Shown in pieces: positions 46,395-57,772 of a DNA stretch of 64,000 nucleotides (position 1 is the first letter of the stretch; the number at the start of each line of letters is the position of its first letter). Below the pieces are notes generated by a model that had not been told where the DNA came from, made no database searches, and was given only the letters and a program-made list of their open reading frames with translations. Origin of the DNA: Oehlia diaphana (Eukaryota > Glomeromycota > Glomeromycetes > Glomerales > Glomeraceae); the NCBI GenBank assembly GCA_003833135.1, contig QZLH01000172.1:64592-128591 (forward strand), read 5' to 3'. The translations under genes and the position numbers were made by a program.

Positions 46395-46850
46395 TAAATC
46401 TCATGATAATCATGATTTGTTTACATCACACAAATCCACTATATTTATTCCCGATGAAACGGTGAAAAGTTGTTAACATAATCGAAATAAAATAAAGTAT
46501 AGATATTGCAAAATATAACACTTCATGATCACCAACGGGATAGATTTATCAGTTAACGATAAGCCTGAAATGACCTATTAGGGCTTATTAAGGCTTAGGT
46601 TAAAGAGGCTTGCATAGAATATGTTTCCGTGTGTAATAAAGTGATTCGTGTGGAAACTTGTTACAAAGAGATGAGTGAGATCAAGGCTCATTTTTGGAAA
46701 GAGATTTGTTTTTATTCAACTAAGAACGGGATTACGGGAATTGAAGCAAAGCAGATCTACAAAAAAAATAAAAATAGGTTATGTACAAAGTTTGTGGCTT
46801 GACCCGACAAATAAATCCGGGCTGCTGTTTAATCCTAGACTTGTAGCCTA
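46395..46850. repeat. Inverted repeat, right arm
   Basis: Partner of 44,201-44,550 in opposite orientation (see there). It ends about 135 bp before the start codon of the histone deacetylase gene, so part of that gene's promoter region may derive from this repeat. Confidence 0.6.
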
Positions 46851-46984
46851 ATTTAGTAATTCGGGTGTATGATATTATTACCTAACTAGTTTAACGCTTT
46901 TTAAACGCGACATTTCTTTTAACGCGACATTTTGATTTTTATCTACGATAAAAAATATAATTTCATTTTACTGAGCACATAAAA

Positions 46985-48486
46985 ATGAGTTCTTCCAGTT
47001 TTCTCCCAAGCAATAATAAAACTGTCCTGACTCAACCAGAAACTTTTCATATACAACCACATTCTAAACAAAAAGTTTCTTATTTTCACCATAAAGATGT
47101 CGGAAACTTTCATTTTGGTGTAAGTTATCTAGAAACTAGCTTTAATGTTACCGTTAATTTTTAAATATTTTATGTCTCTTATAAAACAGTTACAACATCC
47201 AATGAAACCTCATCGTTTGGCTTTAACGAATAATTTAGTTCTAAGTTATGGCCTTCATAAAAAAATGACAGTTTATTGTCCGCCTAAAGCGACCGATGAT
47301 GAATTAATGGAATTTCATGAAATAGATTATATTAAATTCTTAAAAAAAGTAACACCGGAAAATTCTGAAGAATTCGCTATAGATTTTCCTAGGTTCAACA
47401 TAAATGCGGATTGTCCAATATTCGAGGGATTGTATGATTTTTGTCAGATATATGCAGGTGCTTCAATAGCTGCGGCACATCATTTAGCATCAGATGGAGC
47501 TGATATATGTATTAATTGGAGTGGAGGATTGCATCATGCGAAAAGGTATGAGGCTTCAGGATTTTGTTTCGTGAATGATATAGTTTTGGCGATTCAGCAT
47601 TTACTAAGGTTCGTAAAAAAAAAAAAAAAAAAGTTTTTTTTTAAATGAATTTGTATATTTTACTCAAAAGTATTTCATCATTAAAAGGTTTTATCCACGC
47701 GTTTTATATATTGACATTGATATACATCATGGTGATGGTGTGCAAGAAGCATTTTTTGCCACAGATCGAGTTATGACAGTATCATTTCATAAGTATGATG
47801 GTAGCTTTTTCCCTGGAACCGGAAATACAAGCGAAATTGGTTGCGGATTAGGCAAATTCTTTTCTCTAAATGTACCTCTCAAAGATGGAATTGATGATAA
47901 TAACTATGTTACATTATTCAAGGATGTTATGTTGGATGTAAGAGACCATTATCAACCAAGTGTTGTTGTATTACAATGTGGAGCAGATTCTCTCGGAAAA
48001 GATAGATTAGGAGGTTTTAATATAAGTATTAAAGCTCATGGAGAGTGCGTAAGATTTATAAAAAGTTGGCAGATACCTTTGTTAGTTCTTGGAGGTGGCG
48101 GTTATAGAATTCCTAATGTAGCAAGATGTTGGACTTATGAAACTGGAATATTACTTGATACTGAATTGCAGCCTGAATTACCACAAAAGACTCATTATTA
48201 TAATTTTTTTGGTCCAGATTTTTCATTACATCCACCGCTTGTAAGAAAGATAGACGATTTAAATAAAAGAAGTGAATTAAAACAAATTTATCAGGAAGTT
48301 CATGAATTATTGAGATTTTTAGATGGGGCTCCAAGTGTTCAAATGCAAGAACTTCCAGGGAATTTACAAAGTATATTTGATGGAATTGATGAGGAATTTA
48401 GAGATGCTGGTTTTAGAGGTAGAAAACCTTTAATGTGGAATGAAAATGAATATTTTGACGGAGATAGTGATAACGATAAATGGTGA
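46985..48486 (+). CDS. HOS2: Class I histone deacetylase, HDAC3/Hos2 type, three exons
   Basis: Exons 46,985-47,119; 47,190-47,608; 47,688-48,486 (GT-AG introns of 70 and 79 bp, phases consistent) give 450 residues. It removes acetyl groups from histone lysines using zinc; Hos2/HDAC3 works in a Set3/NCoR-type complex. The whole catalytic domain is present: [10 protein letters not shown] near the start, [16 protein letters not shown] with the His dyad (~160-161), [14 protein letters not shown] with zinc ligands Asp196 and His198, [12 protein letters not shown] with the third zinc Asp (~285), and [14 protein letters not shown] with the catalytic Tyr. The tail [12 protein letters not shown] matches the HDAC3/Hos2 C-terminus and separates it from Rpd3. 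The N-terminal extension of ~26 residues is longer than in animal HDAC3. Intron 2 contains an A-run next to a T-run, a likely site of length variation. The symbol is by family similarity. Confidence 0.93.
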
Positions 48487-50589
48487 TATGATTTATAATT
48501 TTTTTGGAATCTTAATGATTGGTAAGATGTTTATATCACTTTTTATTCAATTTCGTTTCAAAAAAAAAATTACACTTGGCTAAAGGACAATCAAATTCAA
48601 TTTATTGGACAGAATAAGCAAATCATTAAGAAATTGGGTTTTAAAGGACGTTGACTAAAATAGACATAAAAAAATAAACTTGGATATTTGCAGTTAATTG
48701 TTCTAATAAATTTACAATTATCATATTGTTTATGATCGAACATTAAGTAAATGTAATAGAATTTCCAGAAAATATAGTTCGAATTGCACTCTTTCGAATA
48801 TGTTATGATACTATAAAGAATAATATATCCAACCTAGGCTCTTTCATCAGCTCAAATCCAGAGTATGCCTACAACCGTAACTGTAGCAGTTGATTACAGC
48901 AAGACTGCTTCCACTAGATTCACGAGTAAGACAGAATTTGTACACCAAATAATATAATAAAATAATAAATAATAAAAGATTAAAGCTAAAGGTTCCACAT
49001 CAATCCCTTCAATAAATATAATATTTGAATGCGGCAACAAACCTGGTAACATATTTAAAAAATCAATGAGCCACTAACTCGTGATTTGTGTCCAAATTGT
49101 TTCGTTTAACGAAACTCTCATGTACTAGGTACATTGATGGTCCTAATCACTTGTCATAATTGAGCTTGTAAGAGAAAGAGCAAGACAACGGCTTGATTTC
49201 CTAAATAATCTTCATTTTAACCATATTATCAAGATTTTATTAATAAAAATCAAATGTGTTGGATACAACGTTTGAAAAGTTTGATTATTTAATTTCGGCT
49301 GTTTAGATCTCATTTCTTTCCTCTTATGACGATTTAATTCTTGATTGTATTGCTGCTGATCTTATAAATTAAGTACTGTATGTAATATATTTACAGTATA
49401 TCAGATATCAGATATCGTATAATTATATAACTAACTACAAGCCAACCACAATTGATCTCTTCATAACTTACAATGACAAACAATATGCGACTTAAAGCTG
49501 TACTCTATCAACAGCCTTCACAAATTCTATGTAATGACGTTGATGATACAATTGTCAATAGATCTTACGCAAACACTGTAGGATGTGTAAACAGTGTTGG
49601 CTGTTCAGCTGTAATCCTTCCTAAAAATCATTAAAGTATTTTTAATACATATCACTTTTAATAAAAAAAACATATATGATAATATTTTTTATGAAATTAT
49701 ACCTTCTTTATTATACTAACAAGTGTACTAAAATAACAATAAAAAGTCTCAATAAATTTGACCAAATTTTTTTTATCGTATCATCACTATAGTATTATAA
49801 ATTTAATTTCGCGTATTAATATTATTATAGCTCAAAAGCATCAAAACCGCGTGAAATTGTTAATTGTTATTCATGTTGCTCTTACAGTTCATACCCACTT
49901 TAACAGTATGACATCGTCAATAGCCGTCAATTATCATTAAAAAAACTTGGTGTGATCGTTATATCTGATTTTTCTTATGAATCTTCTTTGTATATTTTTT
50001 TTTTCTTCTACATTAGAATATCTTCCCTTGAATAAACAATTTTTTTTTTATCATTATACCTTCACTAGTCAATACACCAATTCTTTTTTCTTTTAGTTTG
50101 TTGTGTCGCAATCATATCAATACATTATAATTAATTCGATATACTCGAACTTTGAATTTTTTTAAAAAAAATTACTTTCTAAGCCGAAATCTTAGAAGGA
50201 AGCAACACCTTGAGAATCTTTACAGTTATGATAATGTATCATGTGCGTTATTTATATATCTTGTGGAGCGTTAAATCAATAACCAACAATGACACTTTCT
50301 ATCTTCTCTTAGGTTTGTTCTTTTCTTTTAATTTATAGATTTAATTTTTCAAATCCTATGCTTTATCTCTAAATGATCTGCTTTTTAGACTTTCTGGTTC
50401 AATTCTCGATAATTTTTTAGGTCTTAACAATAATTAAAGGTGATGCAATTTTTTATGAAGAATATAATATATAACAGATTTATTCTTTTACATATTTTAT
50501 AATATGAATAAAATTCTGAGTTTAATATCTAAATTTATGTTTTTTTTGATGATAATATTTGCTTCTAAAAATCTATGTACATATTCTAT
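48487..50589. other. AT-rich stretch downstream of the deacetylase
   Basis: The 3' UTR of the deacetylase lies in the first few hundred bases. Apart from the short ORF at 49,473-49,634 (listed separately) no gene or structured repeat is seen. Confidence 0.4.
49473..49634 (+). CDS. Short ORF of 53 residues, unknown
   Basis: An ATG-started frame (MTNNMRLKAVLYQQPSQIL, then TIVNRSYANTVGCVNSVG) has balanced, protein-like composition, unlike the AT-driven frames around it. No homologue is recognised. It could be a micro-gene, an exon or a remnant. Confidence 0.25.
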   Translation: MTNNMRLKAVLYQQPSQILCNDVDDTIVNRSYANTVGCVNSVGCSAVILPKNH

Positions 50590-51061
50590 TCACCGAGGTC
50601 AGATAAATTTATTCCAAAAAAAAATGAGTTTTAAAATAAAAAAATACGAGTAAAATTAAAAAAAAATCATGAGAAAAGAAAAGATGAAGAAAATCGGAGA
50701 TAAGAAAACAGAAAATACAATTAAAGAAGATTTAACGTAGTGATTCGTCTATACTATGTGAGGAACCCTAGATTAGGTGAAAGCAGAGCCTACTCCATGA
50801 GTTAAAGAAATTTCGTTATTATTCACAGTGGTAGGGGGGTTTTGGCGAATTCTTTTACGTAAACGTAGAGTCTTTTCAATCTCACGTGACCGTTATTGTC
50901 TTTTACTCTTATGACGGTGATGACACGGGTCCCGGCGGTGTTCTTGGAACATCTTTGTCTCCTCCCGATGTTCAAGACCAAGGCGTATTGATAAATTTCA
51001 ATTTTTTGACATTTCTTCACTTGTTTAAGAAGACAATGTTTTTTTATGCGCCTTGAATATC

Positions 51062-51173
51062 CTAACAAAAGAAAAAGAAGTCATTGATCTTTTAGTAAAT
51101 AGTTTATCAAATTACCATGAAAGACGACATTAAAGAAGTCATTTATAGTAAATAATTTTTTATCATAAATTAC
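51062..51173 (-). repeat. Intron-shaped repeat, copy 1
   Basis: Read on the minus strand it begins GTAATTTATGATAAAAAATT and ends TTCTTTTTCTTTTGTTAG; 112 bp. Internally it is a dimer: a second GTAATTTGATAAA..ATTTACTAAAAGATC half follows a CTTTCATG linker. Confidence 0.8.
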
Positions 51174-51254
51174 CTTGAAGGATGGGATATATATTATTTT
51201 TTTATTTTTTTTTTGATCACGAACGTAACTTCGTCCCTTTCCTAGGCGGCATTT

Positions 51255-51391
51255 CTATTGTGAGTAATAAAACAAAAGAAAAAGAAGTCATTAATATTTT
51301 AGTAAATAGTTTTTTATCAAATTACCATGAAAGACAACATTTCAAAAGAAAAAGAAGTCATTGATAATAAATAATTTTTATCATAAATTAC
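51255..51391 (-). repeat. Intron-shaped repeat, copy 2 (acceptor mutated)
   Basis: It begins GTAATTTATGATAAAAATT on the minus strand and follows the same sequence as the other copies, but the terminal GTTAG has become GTTTTA. The next AG is at 51,256-51,255 after 15 more bases. Confidence 0.75.
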
Positions 51392-51619
51392 CTCATTGCT
51401 TTGGAGAACACAATGATTCTTTTATTTCAACTTTGTAAACATTTAAAACTATTCCGAAAGCACCTTTTCTTTGCGCGTTGACGTGCAAACTCTCGATCTT
51501 CGGCTTTCATGATTCTTTCACTTGCTATCCTTGTTTCTATTAACACAATTTTAAAAAATTAGCCATATAATAAAAGTTGGACAGTTTGCTATTTTACCCT
51601 TTTTGCAGCAACTGCCGCT

Positions 51620-52165
51620 GTTTTTCGTCAAAAACTGCTCGCACAACTATACAAAATCACTAAAAACACCATACCCTTTTACAGTTACGTTATTACGTTC
51701 ACGAAACACGGTCCTTAATTCAGTAACTTGCAATTTTGTATTTAAATAGAGGTCTTAGGAACGAGAAAAGAAAAGAAAAGAAAAAACGTGAAAGCCAAAG
51801 AAAGAGAGGTTGCACGTCAACGCGAAAGGAAAGGAAAGGTTTCGAAAAAGTTTTAAAGTTTAACGAGTGTTTAGACTTAGACCAAGACCTCTATTTATAA
51901 ATAAAATTGCAAGTTACTGAATTAGGATCGTTTTCGTATTTTCTTTTTTTTTTTTTTTTCTGTGAAGTTGGAAGTTGTGTGAAGAATTTTAGATTGTTGA
52001 TTCGTAACTGGTGAATTTAGAATCGCGTTTCGTTTTTTGTAACTGTAAAAGGGTATGGTGATTTTGGTGATTTACTGAATTAGGATTTAAGATCGTGTTT
52101 CGTATTAGTCAGTAACGTAAAATCGGTCACGATCCTAATTTCACCTAATTCAGTAAATCACCACA
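51620..52165. repeat. Palindromic complex with repeated promoter-like module
   Basis: The module TTCAGTAACTTGCAATTTTG, then TTTAAATAGAGGTCTT, occurs on the plus strand at about 51,717-51,757 and inverted at about 51,885-51,926; a third copy is at 57,605-57,655. Outer inverted pairs include ACACCATACCCTTTTACAG (51,668) with CTGTAAAAGGGTATGGTG (52,043), and GGTGATTTACTGAATTAGG (52,066) with CCTAATTCAGTAAATCACC (about 52,145). The AAATAGAGG core resembles a TATA region, so divergent promoters are plausible. Confidence 0.65.
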
Positions 52166-52170
52166 ATAAT

Positions 52171-55100
52171 TTGTGACGCTGAGGCGTATCACGTATGCAA
52201 CTTTTTTTTAATAAAAAAAAAAAAGTAGTACTAAACGTAAAAAAGAATATTAAAAACATGTAAACTCCGTAGTAATAGAAAATGGACATGTGTTTTGTCA
52301 AATTTTATATACTATTTCAGTATTTACTGTTGGGGCGTATATCAATCATTACATCATAACCCATTACTTTTAATAAAAAATTTCAATCATAAATTTAAAT
52401 AAAAATTTCGATCTGGATAGAACAGGATAGAATCGTTATCCGGATATCGTAATTGTTGCGCCACTACTATGAATTTTAAATTTTCTATTATCCGGATTTC
52501 TGATCTAACCGGATCTTTTATTCCGCAATCATCCGGATATCCGAGAAAATAAAATTATCCGGTTGAAAATTTCCAGCCTTCTTTTTTTTTTTAAAAAAAA
52601 AAAATTTCTTGTTGATAATTACGCATTGACATTATCATATGGTCGGCTTTTTATTTTTCTCAGAAGGCAGAAAAGCCTCTAACAAGGTAAATTCAAGAAT
52701 TCTTAGTTGTGAAAACAATTTTTCACCCTCAATTTCACTTCGCAATCTCTTTGTATTACAATAGAATAAAGCCGTAAATAAATGAGAAATCTAGATTCTA
52801 ATCAAACCATTTTAAGCCATAAATCAATAAATAAACTGGTTGAGAACAATCAAAGCCATAAGGGGATGCTGTGTAATAAGCGACGCGTCCGGTAATTGAT
52901 TCTTATGAGGATGAGTTGATTCTTTATGAGTTGATACTGAGTCGAAATAGAATATTCACGGGATGAATCAATGAAAAAAAAATGGAACAATTTTTTTTTG
53001 AAAGACTTTGATGATATACAGTAAATATTTACTAAAAATAGATAAAAAAATTCTTATCACGATAAACTTAATAATTTTTATGCCTTTGAGTAATAACTAT
53101 TACTCAAGGTTTTTACACAAATAAAAAAATGAAACGAAAGGGAGTTTACCCTGTTATATAAAATAAGATAAATAATCATGTTCCTAATCATTTAAATCCT
53201 TTATATGTTTATTCATTGTTCCTGAATTCAGTTTTTTGTACAATAACTTTGACAAATGATGCAGATCGTACAACGACAAAATGAACTAATAATATGACAG
53301 GGTTGACGACATATTACACTAAGATTTTGCGATAGCAAAGAAATTGTTGGACAAAAAAATAAAAAGAGAATATTTTAAAACAAAGAAAGAAGTTATATTT
53401 AAGAATTCGATTTACCGATTAAACTAGGATTTATTTTATTTAACCAATAATATTATTTTACAAAGAAGAATTTTTGACAATATACTGTACGTTCAATTTA
53501 AGGAAATCAATGTTAATAAAATTAAATTGTATAATATCAAATGAGGAAATAAATATTAAAATAATTTTAAGAAATGTATCGTGGTAAACAGGCCTCGCAG
53601 TACCTACATTGCCCCTACGGGGCAATTATTAATTAAAGTAATAGATTTTAAAGATATTATAATCTAATAATTTAATATCATGGAATTAGAATAATTTTAA
53701 GAAATGTAGTAAATCAAATACGATTTACTACAAGGTTTGAAAGAGTTTTATTCCGGGGTGCGATAAGAGGATATTAAAATATTCTCTTTTTTCGCACCCC
53801 GTTTTAGAAATTATCAAATAATTTTTAATAATTTCATTAATAATATAATAGTACAATAATTTTTATTTAGAAAAAGTGAAATTAGTGTGCAAGTGTTGTT
53901 TGAGATTCATTTTTTAATTTGGAAAATAATTATTTTTTATTTTTTTTTTAATGGATTTTTACTACGAGTCTATTTCAAATCGATCATTTTAATTGCCTAT
54001 ACGACATATTTAGAATTTAATGTTCGAATTTAAAGAAAACAAACTGAACGTATATTTCTGTGATCCCTATAATTTAATTTGACATGAGTTTAAATTAAGC
54101 TTTATTTAATAGTTGATAAAACTTTGATAAAGAACAATGTTAAAAAAATTTATGTGACCGTAAAGACAATGGTAAAATAACGGAGAAAAGTTAGAAATGA
54201 GGAGGAAAAAAATAAAAAGAATTTTTTTTTTTTTTTTTTCTTTTTTCTATTGTTATAAATGATGATAATATTTTCATGAAACATAATCATTTATAGTTAA
54301 ATATATATAAATTACCATACTTGGAAACAAAAAATTGACAAAATCAGTTTAATTAATTTAATTAGTATTTTATTAATTGTTATTACTACGATTTTGTAAT
54401 TTAAATTACATAATGAGTTTTAAGATAAAATAAAATGAAATAAAAAAAAACTTCTATTTTATCAAAACATCGGATGGGTCACTTGCATCCATACAAGTTA
54501 TTATACAAGATTATTGGATCATTGCCTGTTTTTATTTTATTGATATCAAATTTGGTAAATTTTTCAAAGTAACAGGTCATTCAATGAGAAAAAATTTTGA
54601 TTGAGTAACATTTTGTGGGAAAGTTATAATCAAAATTTAGAATGTCGATCGTTTATCTATTTCCTAATCGAACGCACAAAAAGTAAAATTGTAATTATTG
54701 TTCCAATTTTGATTTTTCACGAACAAATAAAAGAAAAAATTTTAAATGTTATTATTCGTTTGATAAATGATAAGCCAAAATTGGATAATTATTTAGAAAC
54801 TCCGTGAAAAAATGTCACCAGAAAACTTAAACGTATTTATTTTAAATAGGTTATCATTAAAAAAAGATTTAGGGTAAACAAATAATTTGGGGTTCAAAAT
54901 AAATGTTGGCGTTTAATGATTGATTTTTGAATTATAGAAAAAAGGAAAATTGAATGTAATATGATAAAGTTGCACGTTTCTATGAAGTTGTATGTTTACT
55001 ACTGAAATTTTAATGATTTTATTAATAAATTACCTAAATTAAATAATATAAGTCATAATCTTTATTTTCTTTTGATCAGATGAAAAAAGTTTTTATATAT

Positions 55101-55813
55101 TTTAAAGTTAGAATTATCAAAATCTGTGCATCCAATAAAGCCATAAAGGAATAAATCTTCCTTATCTTCTCATCAGCTTTAATGTAAAAATATACATATT
55201 TTACAAGCTGCAAAAATCTCGTGTGCAAACCTTATTTATACACAAATTACTGTTTTAATTTATGTCATACATATTTAATACTATCATTAAATGCAAATCA
55301 ATGAATTTCGTTTATTTATGTAAATCAAATACTTTAAAATCTTTATTAGAGAATAACGAGCCTGACTTGCTGATCGAAAATCGTCAGTTCTTCATAATTT
55401 ACAGAAATAATAAAGAAAAAGAGTTTTTGAAACTTGTGCAATTTCATGTCATCTTTTGTATTATCGTTAGAAAATTTAAAACTCAAACTTTTGTTACAGG
55501 TCGTAAAATAAGGGAGATAGATTATTGTACAAATACGATTATATTGTATGTTACATGTAATTGTTTATAATAAATAGTAATGATTATGATTTATACTTAT
55601 ATATATTTATATTATAAAAAATTTATTGTAAATTTACAATATAATACATATATATATATATATGAAATAAAAAATTTATACAATAAAAATTAATCGGATA
55701 TGTAATTCCGAAAATTTCTTATATAAATGTAAATAAATTCTGAAATTATTTTTTTTTAAAAAAATAAAAAAATAAAAAAAAAATTATATTAAATATTCTT
55801 TCTTCTATCAAAA
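52171..55813. other. AT-rich stretch with small hairpins, no supported gene
   Basis: At 52,420-52,570 the word ATCCGGAT and variants recur five or so times in both orientations, probably a decayed element. Hairpins: ATTGCCCC-TAC-GGGGCAAT near 53,608-53,627, and GGGGTGCG..AAGAGGATATT with AATATTCTCTTTTTTCGCACCCC near 53,756-53,801. The frames at 54,601-54,807 and 55,262-55,570 are open, but Ile/Asn/Lys-rich and unrecognised; the latter, with 102 codons, might be a small gene. Confidence 0.35.
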
Positions 55814-56128
55814 ATGTCTACTGATTCTGCTCCCCCAACCCCCCCTCCTTCACCAAGCCAATTCAACTTAATGCCATCGCCACCTCCTTCACCTCCTCCT
55901 CCACGATCGCCTCCTCCTTCTCCGCCTCCTTCACCAAGGCCGTCGCTGCGGTATAGATATAGAAGCATTCCCTACTCTACACCAGTGGTGCACCGGAGGG
56001 TTCATAGAAAAATAATAACTCGATCTTCGAAGTAAGTAAATATTGTTTGATTTAACTATACTTCTCTATACTTTATTACAAGAAACTTACGCTGCGTCTT
56101 TTTATTCAGTAGAAGAATAAGAATTTAA
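55814..56128 (+). CDS. Small proline-rich basic protein, two exons
   Basis: Exon 1 55,814-56,031 and exon 2 56,110-56,128, joined through a GTAAGT donor and a TTATTCAG acceptor in phase (AA|T), give 78 residues. After MSTDSAPPTPPPSPS come blocks of SPPPSPPPP-type repeats, then a strongly basic tail (RYRYRSIPYS, HRRVHRKIITRSSNRRIRI). There is no signal peptide or transmembrane segment. GC content rises sharply against the flanks, as for coding DNA. Pro-rich stretches bind SH3/WW-type domains, and the basic tail could bind nucleic acid or act as a nuclear-localisation signal; both are guesses. Low complexity means the ORF could have arisen from a simple repeat, but the perfect intron argues for a gene. 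Confidence 0.5.
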
Positions 56129-56206
56129 AATTTAAAAAAAAAAAATTAAAAAAATTTATTTTAAATTTCGGCTGGTAAGGTCCAAAGTTTGAAACTTTGA
56201 TGAAAC

Positions 56207-56241
<35 letters not shown>

Positions 56242-56796
56242 ATTGACTAATTTATTTTATTCTTTTTGTTATTGATATATAATTTATTGAATTAATAAAG
56301 TTTTTAAAATTATTATTTTTAAAAAAAAATAAAATTTTTTAATAATTGTTAATTTTTATTTTTGTAAATAAAATACTAAACCGTTTTTCTCTACTAGCAA
56401 TAAATAATAAATAATAAATAATAAATAATAATAGTTTAATATTATATTTTCAATAACTGTCCAAATAAATCGATTACCTTGTTTTGCGGGTCTTATCAGT
56501 ATAACTCCCACTTTCTACTGATAAATAATTTAATAAAATACCCACATTGATAATACCTAATTATTATTATTATATATATATTCTATACATTATCTACTAA
56601 TAATAAACCTCACGCAATAAATAGTAAGGGGTATAAGGTCAAACCCTCTGAAATTTGGCCCCCATTATGCGATATAGAAAATTTTTATTATAAGTATTTC
56701 AAGTTTTATTTACAACCAACTCTCTCTAAATGCACTCTTCTAAGTGCATGCATTATATATTTTTTCTCCAAATGCGCCCTCTTACTCAGTCCCAAG
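56129..56796. other. AT-rich stretch with microsatellites
   Basis: An (ATT)n run of about 30 bp lies at 56,209-56,241 and an AATAAATAATAAAT run at 56,398-56,432. No gene is seen. Confidence 0.6.
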
Positions 56797-56963
56797 TACA
56801 GGTCAAACCTTTATATAACGATATGTCGGAATATATATGAAATTTTTAGAAAATATCGTTATATTTATGTCTTCACGTATAGTGGGAAAATAAAATTTTA
56901 TCGGTAATATCAAGTTTTTAATAGTATATCGGTATATCGAATATCGGTAGAAGTTAAACTGTA
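56797..56963. mobile_element. Small TIR element, 163 bp, TA-flanked
   Basis: It starts CAGGTCAAACCTTTATATAACG (56,799) and ends CGGTAGAAGTTAAACTG (56,961); the ends pair imperfectly (CAG.T.AAACCT / CAGTTTAACTTCT) and TA lies on both sides. Internal ATATCG/CGATAT words are frequent. It is of the same general type as the nested element at 32,837. Confidence 0.55.
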
Positions 56964-57070
56964 ATATGGACAGTAATGGACTATTTTTTTTTACGTTTAG
57001 TAACGAATACTAATACTTCGTTTTTTTTAAGTCATCGTCACGCGCGTCACTTCTAATGAATTTTGCACAT

Positions 57071-57474
57071 TGTGTGTAGGTTGACGGCGCAGTGTGGCGC
57101 AGCTATTTTTCCAAAAAAAAAAAAATTAAATTGCAATTTTTTTTATTTAAAATAAAACCTTTAAATTCATGAACTAGATGAATTTTCGTCCGATCTTCAA
57201 ATTTACTTAGAGAATATAGGTGATTTAGATGGGCATTTAGAGTTATTTAACAAAAACTGTTTTTTCGACAAATCTAATTTTGGAAATGATCGGCAAAGAC
57301 GATAAAATCGGTTGTTATATACTAAAGTCAAAATCTACTTCCAAAACCTCCTTCCATTTATAAATGAATTTTGTAAAGCATATGAAAATACATCTAATGT
57401 GTAAATTTGAAAGCTTTACATCAAATTTTTTTTGAAATTACTGCGCCATACTGCACCGTCAAACCTGACACGCA
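57071..57474. mobile_element. Non-autonomous TIR element, about 400 bp
   Basis: The left end TGTGTGTAGGTTGACGGCGC, AGTGTGGCGCAG and the right end (read inverted) TGCGTGTCAGGTTTGACGGT, GCAGTATGGCGCAG are inverted repeats of about 33 bp with few differences. The interior is AT-rich with no transposase. The GC-rich ends are distinct from the pogo-type elements in this window. Confidence 0.7.
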
Positions 57475-57604
57475 TTTCAGATGTGCATAATTCGCAATTT
57501 ATTACACGTGGGTTAAAGTCAGTTACGTCTTAAGTCAGTTACGTGCCTTAGTTACGAATCAAAATTCTTCAAAACAAAACACAAAACTGATACGAAACAC
57601 GATC

Positions 57605-57655
57605 CTAATTCAGTATGCAATTTTATATATAAATAGAGGTCTTGGTCTAAACAGT
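57605..57655 (+). promoter_or_regulatory. Promoter-like module of the 57.7 kb gene
   Basis: CAATTTTATATATAAATAGAGGTCTTGG contains a TATA-like TATATAAATAG about 140 bp before the ATG at 57,773. Two further copies at 51.72-51.93 kb are inverted relative to each other next to the related locus. The shared module suggests shared expression, or only shared ancestry. Confidence 0.4.
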
Positions 57656-57772
57656 GGTTAAATATACTGTACATTCTTTTAACAACTACCCGCACAACTA
57701 TCACAACTATACAAGTTTGAAATAAAAGAATCATTTGCTCAAGATTTTCTTGAGCACGTCGCGAACGTTTTG

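Larger units (their letters stand above)
50650..51770 (-). pseudogene. Inverted relative of the 57.7-58.4 kb gene, partly decayed
   Basis: On the minus strand the layout mirrors the right-hand gene: an exon-like start (MKAEDREFARQRAKKRCF), then a copy of the shared intron (51,391 down, acceptor mutated), a short exon, a second copy (51,173-51,062, intact GT and AG), then an exon of about 75 codons ending at 50,823. That last exon joins in the same phase as on the right (CAA G|G) and reads GYSRRIKKHCLLKQVKKCQK, then RRQRCSKNTAGTRVITVIRV; it is basic and protein-like but differs from the right-hand exon. Downstream DNA (50,600-50,720) is again homologous to 58,330-58,490. Stops in the upstream exons suggest decay. 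Function unknown. Confidence 0.4.

Noticed and set aside
48113..48334. Minus ORF inside the deacetylase
   Set aside because: Shadow of the coding exon on the opposite strand.
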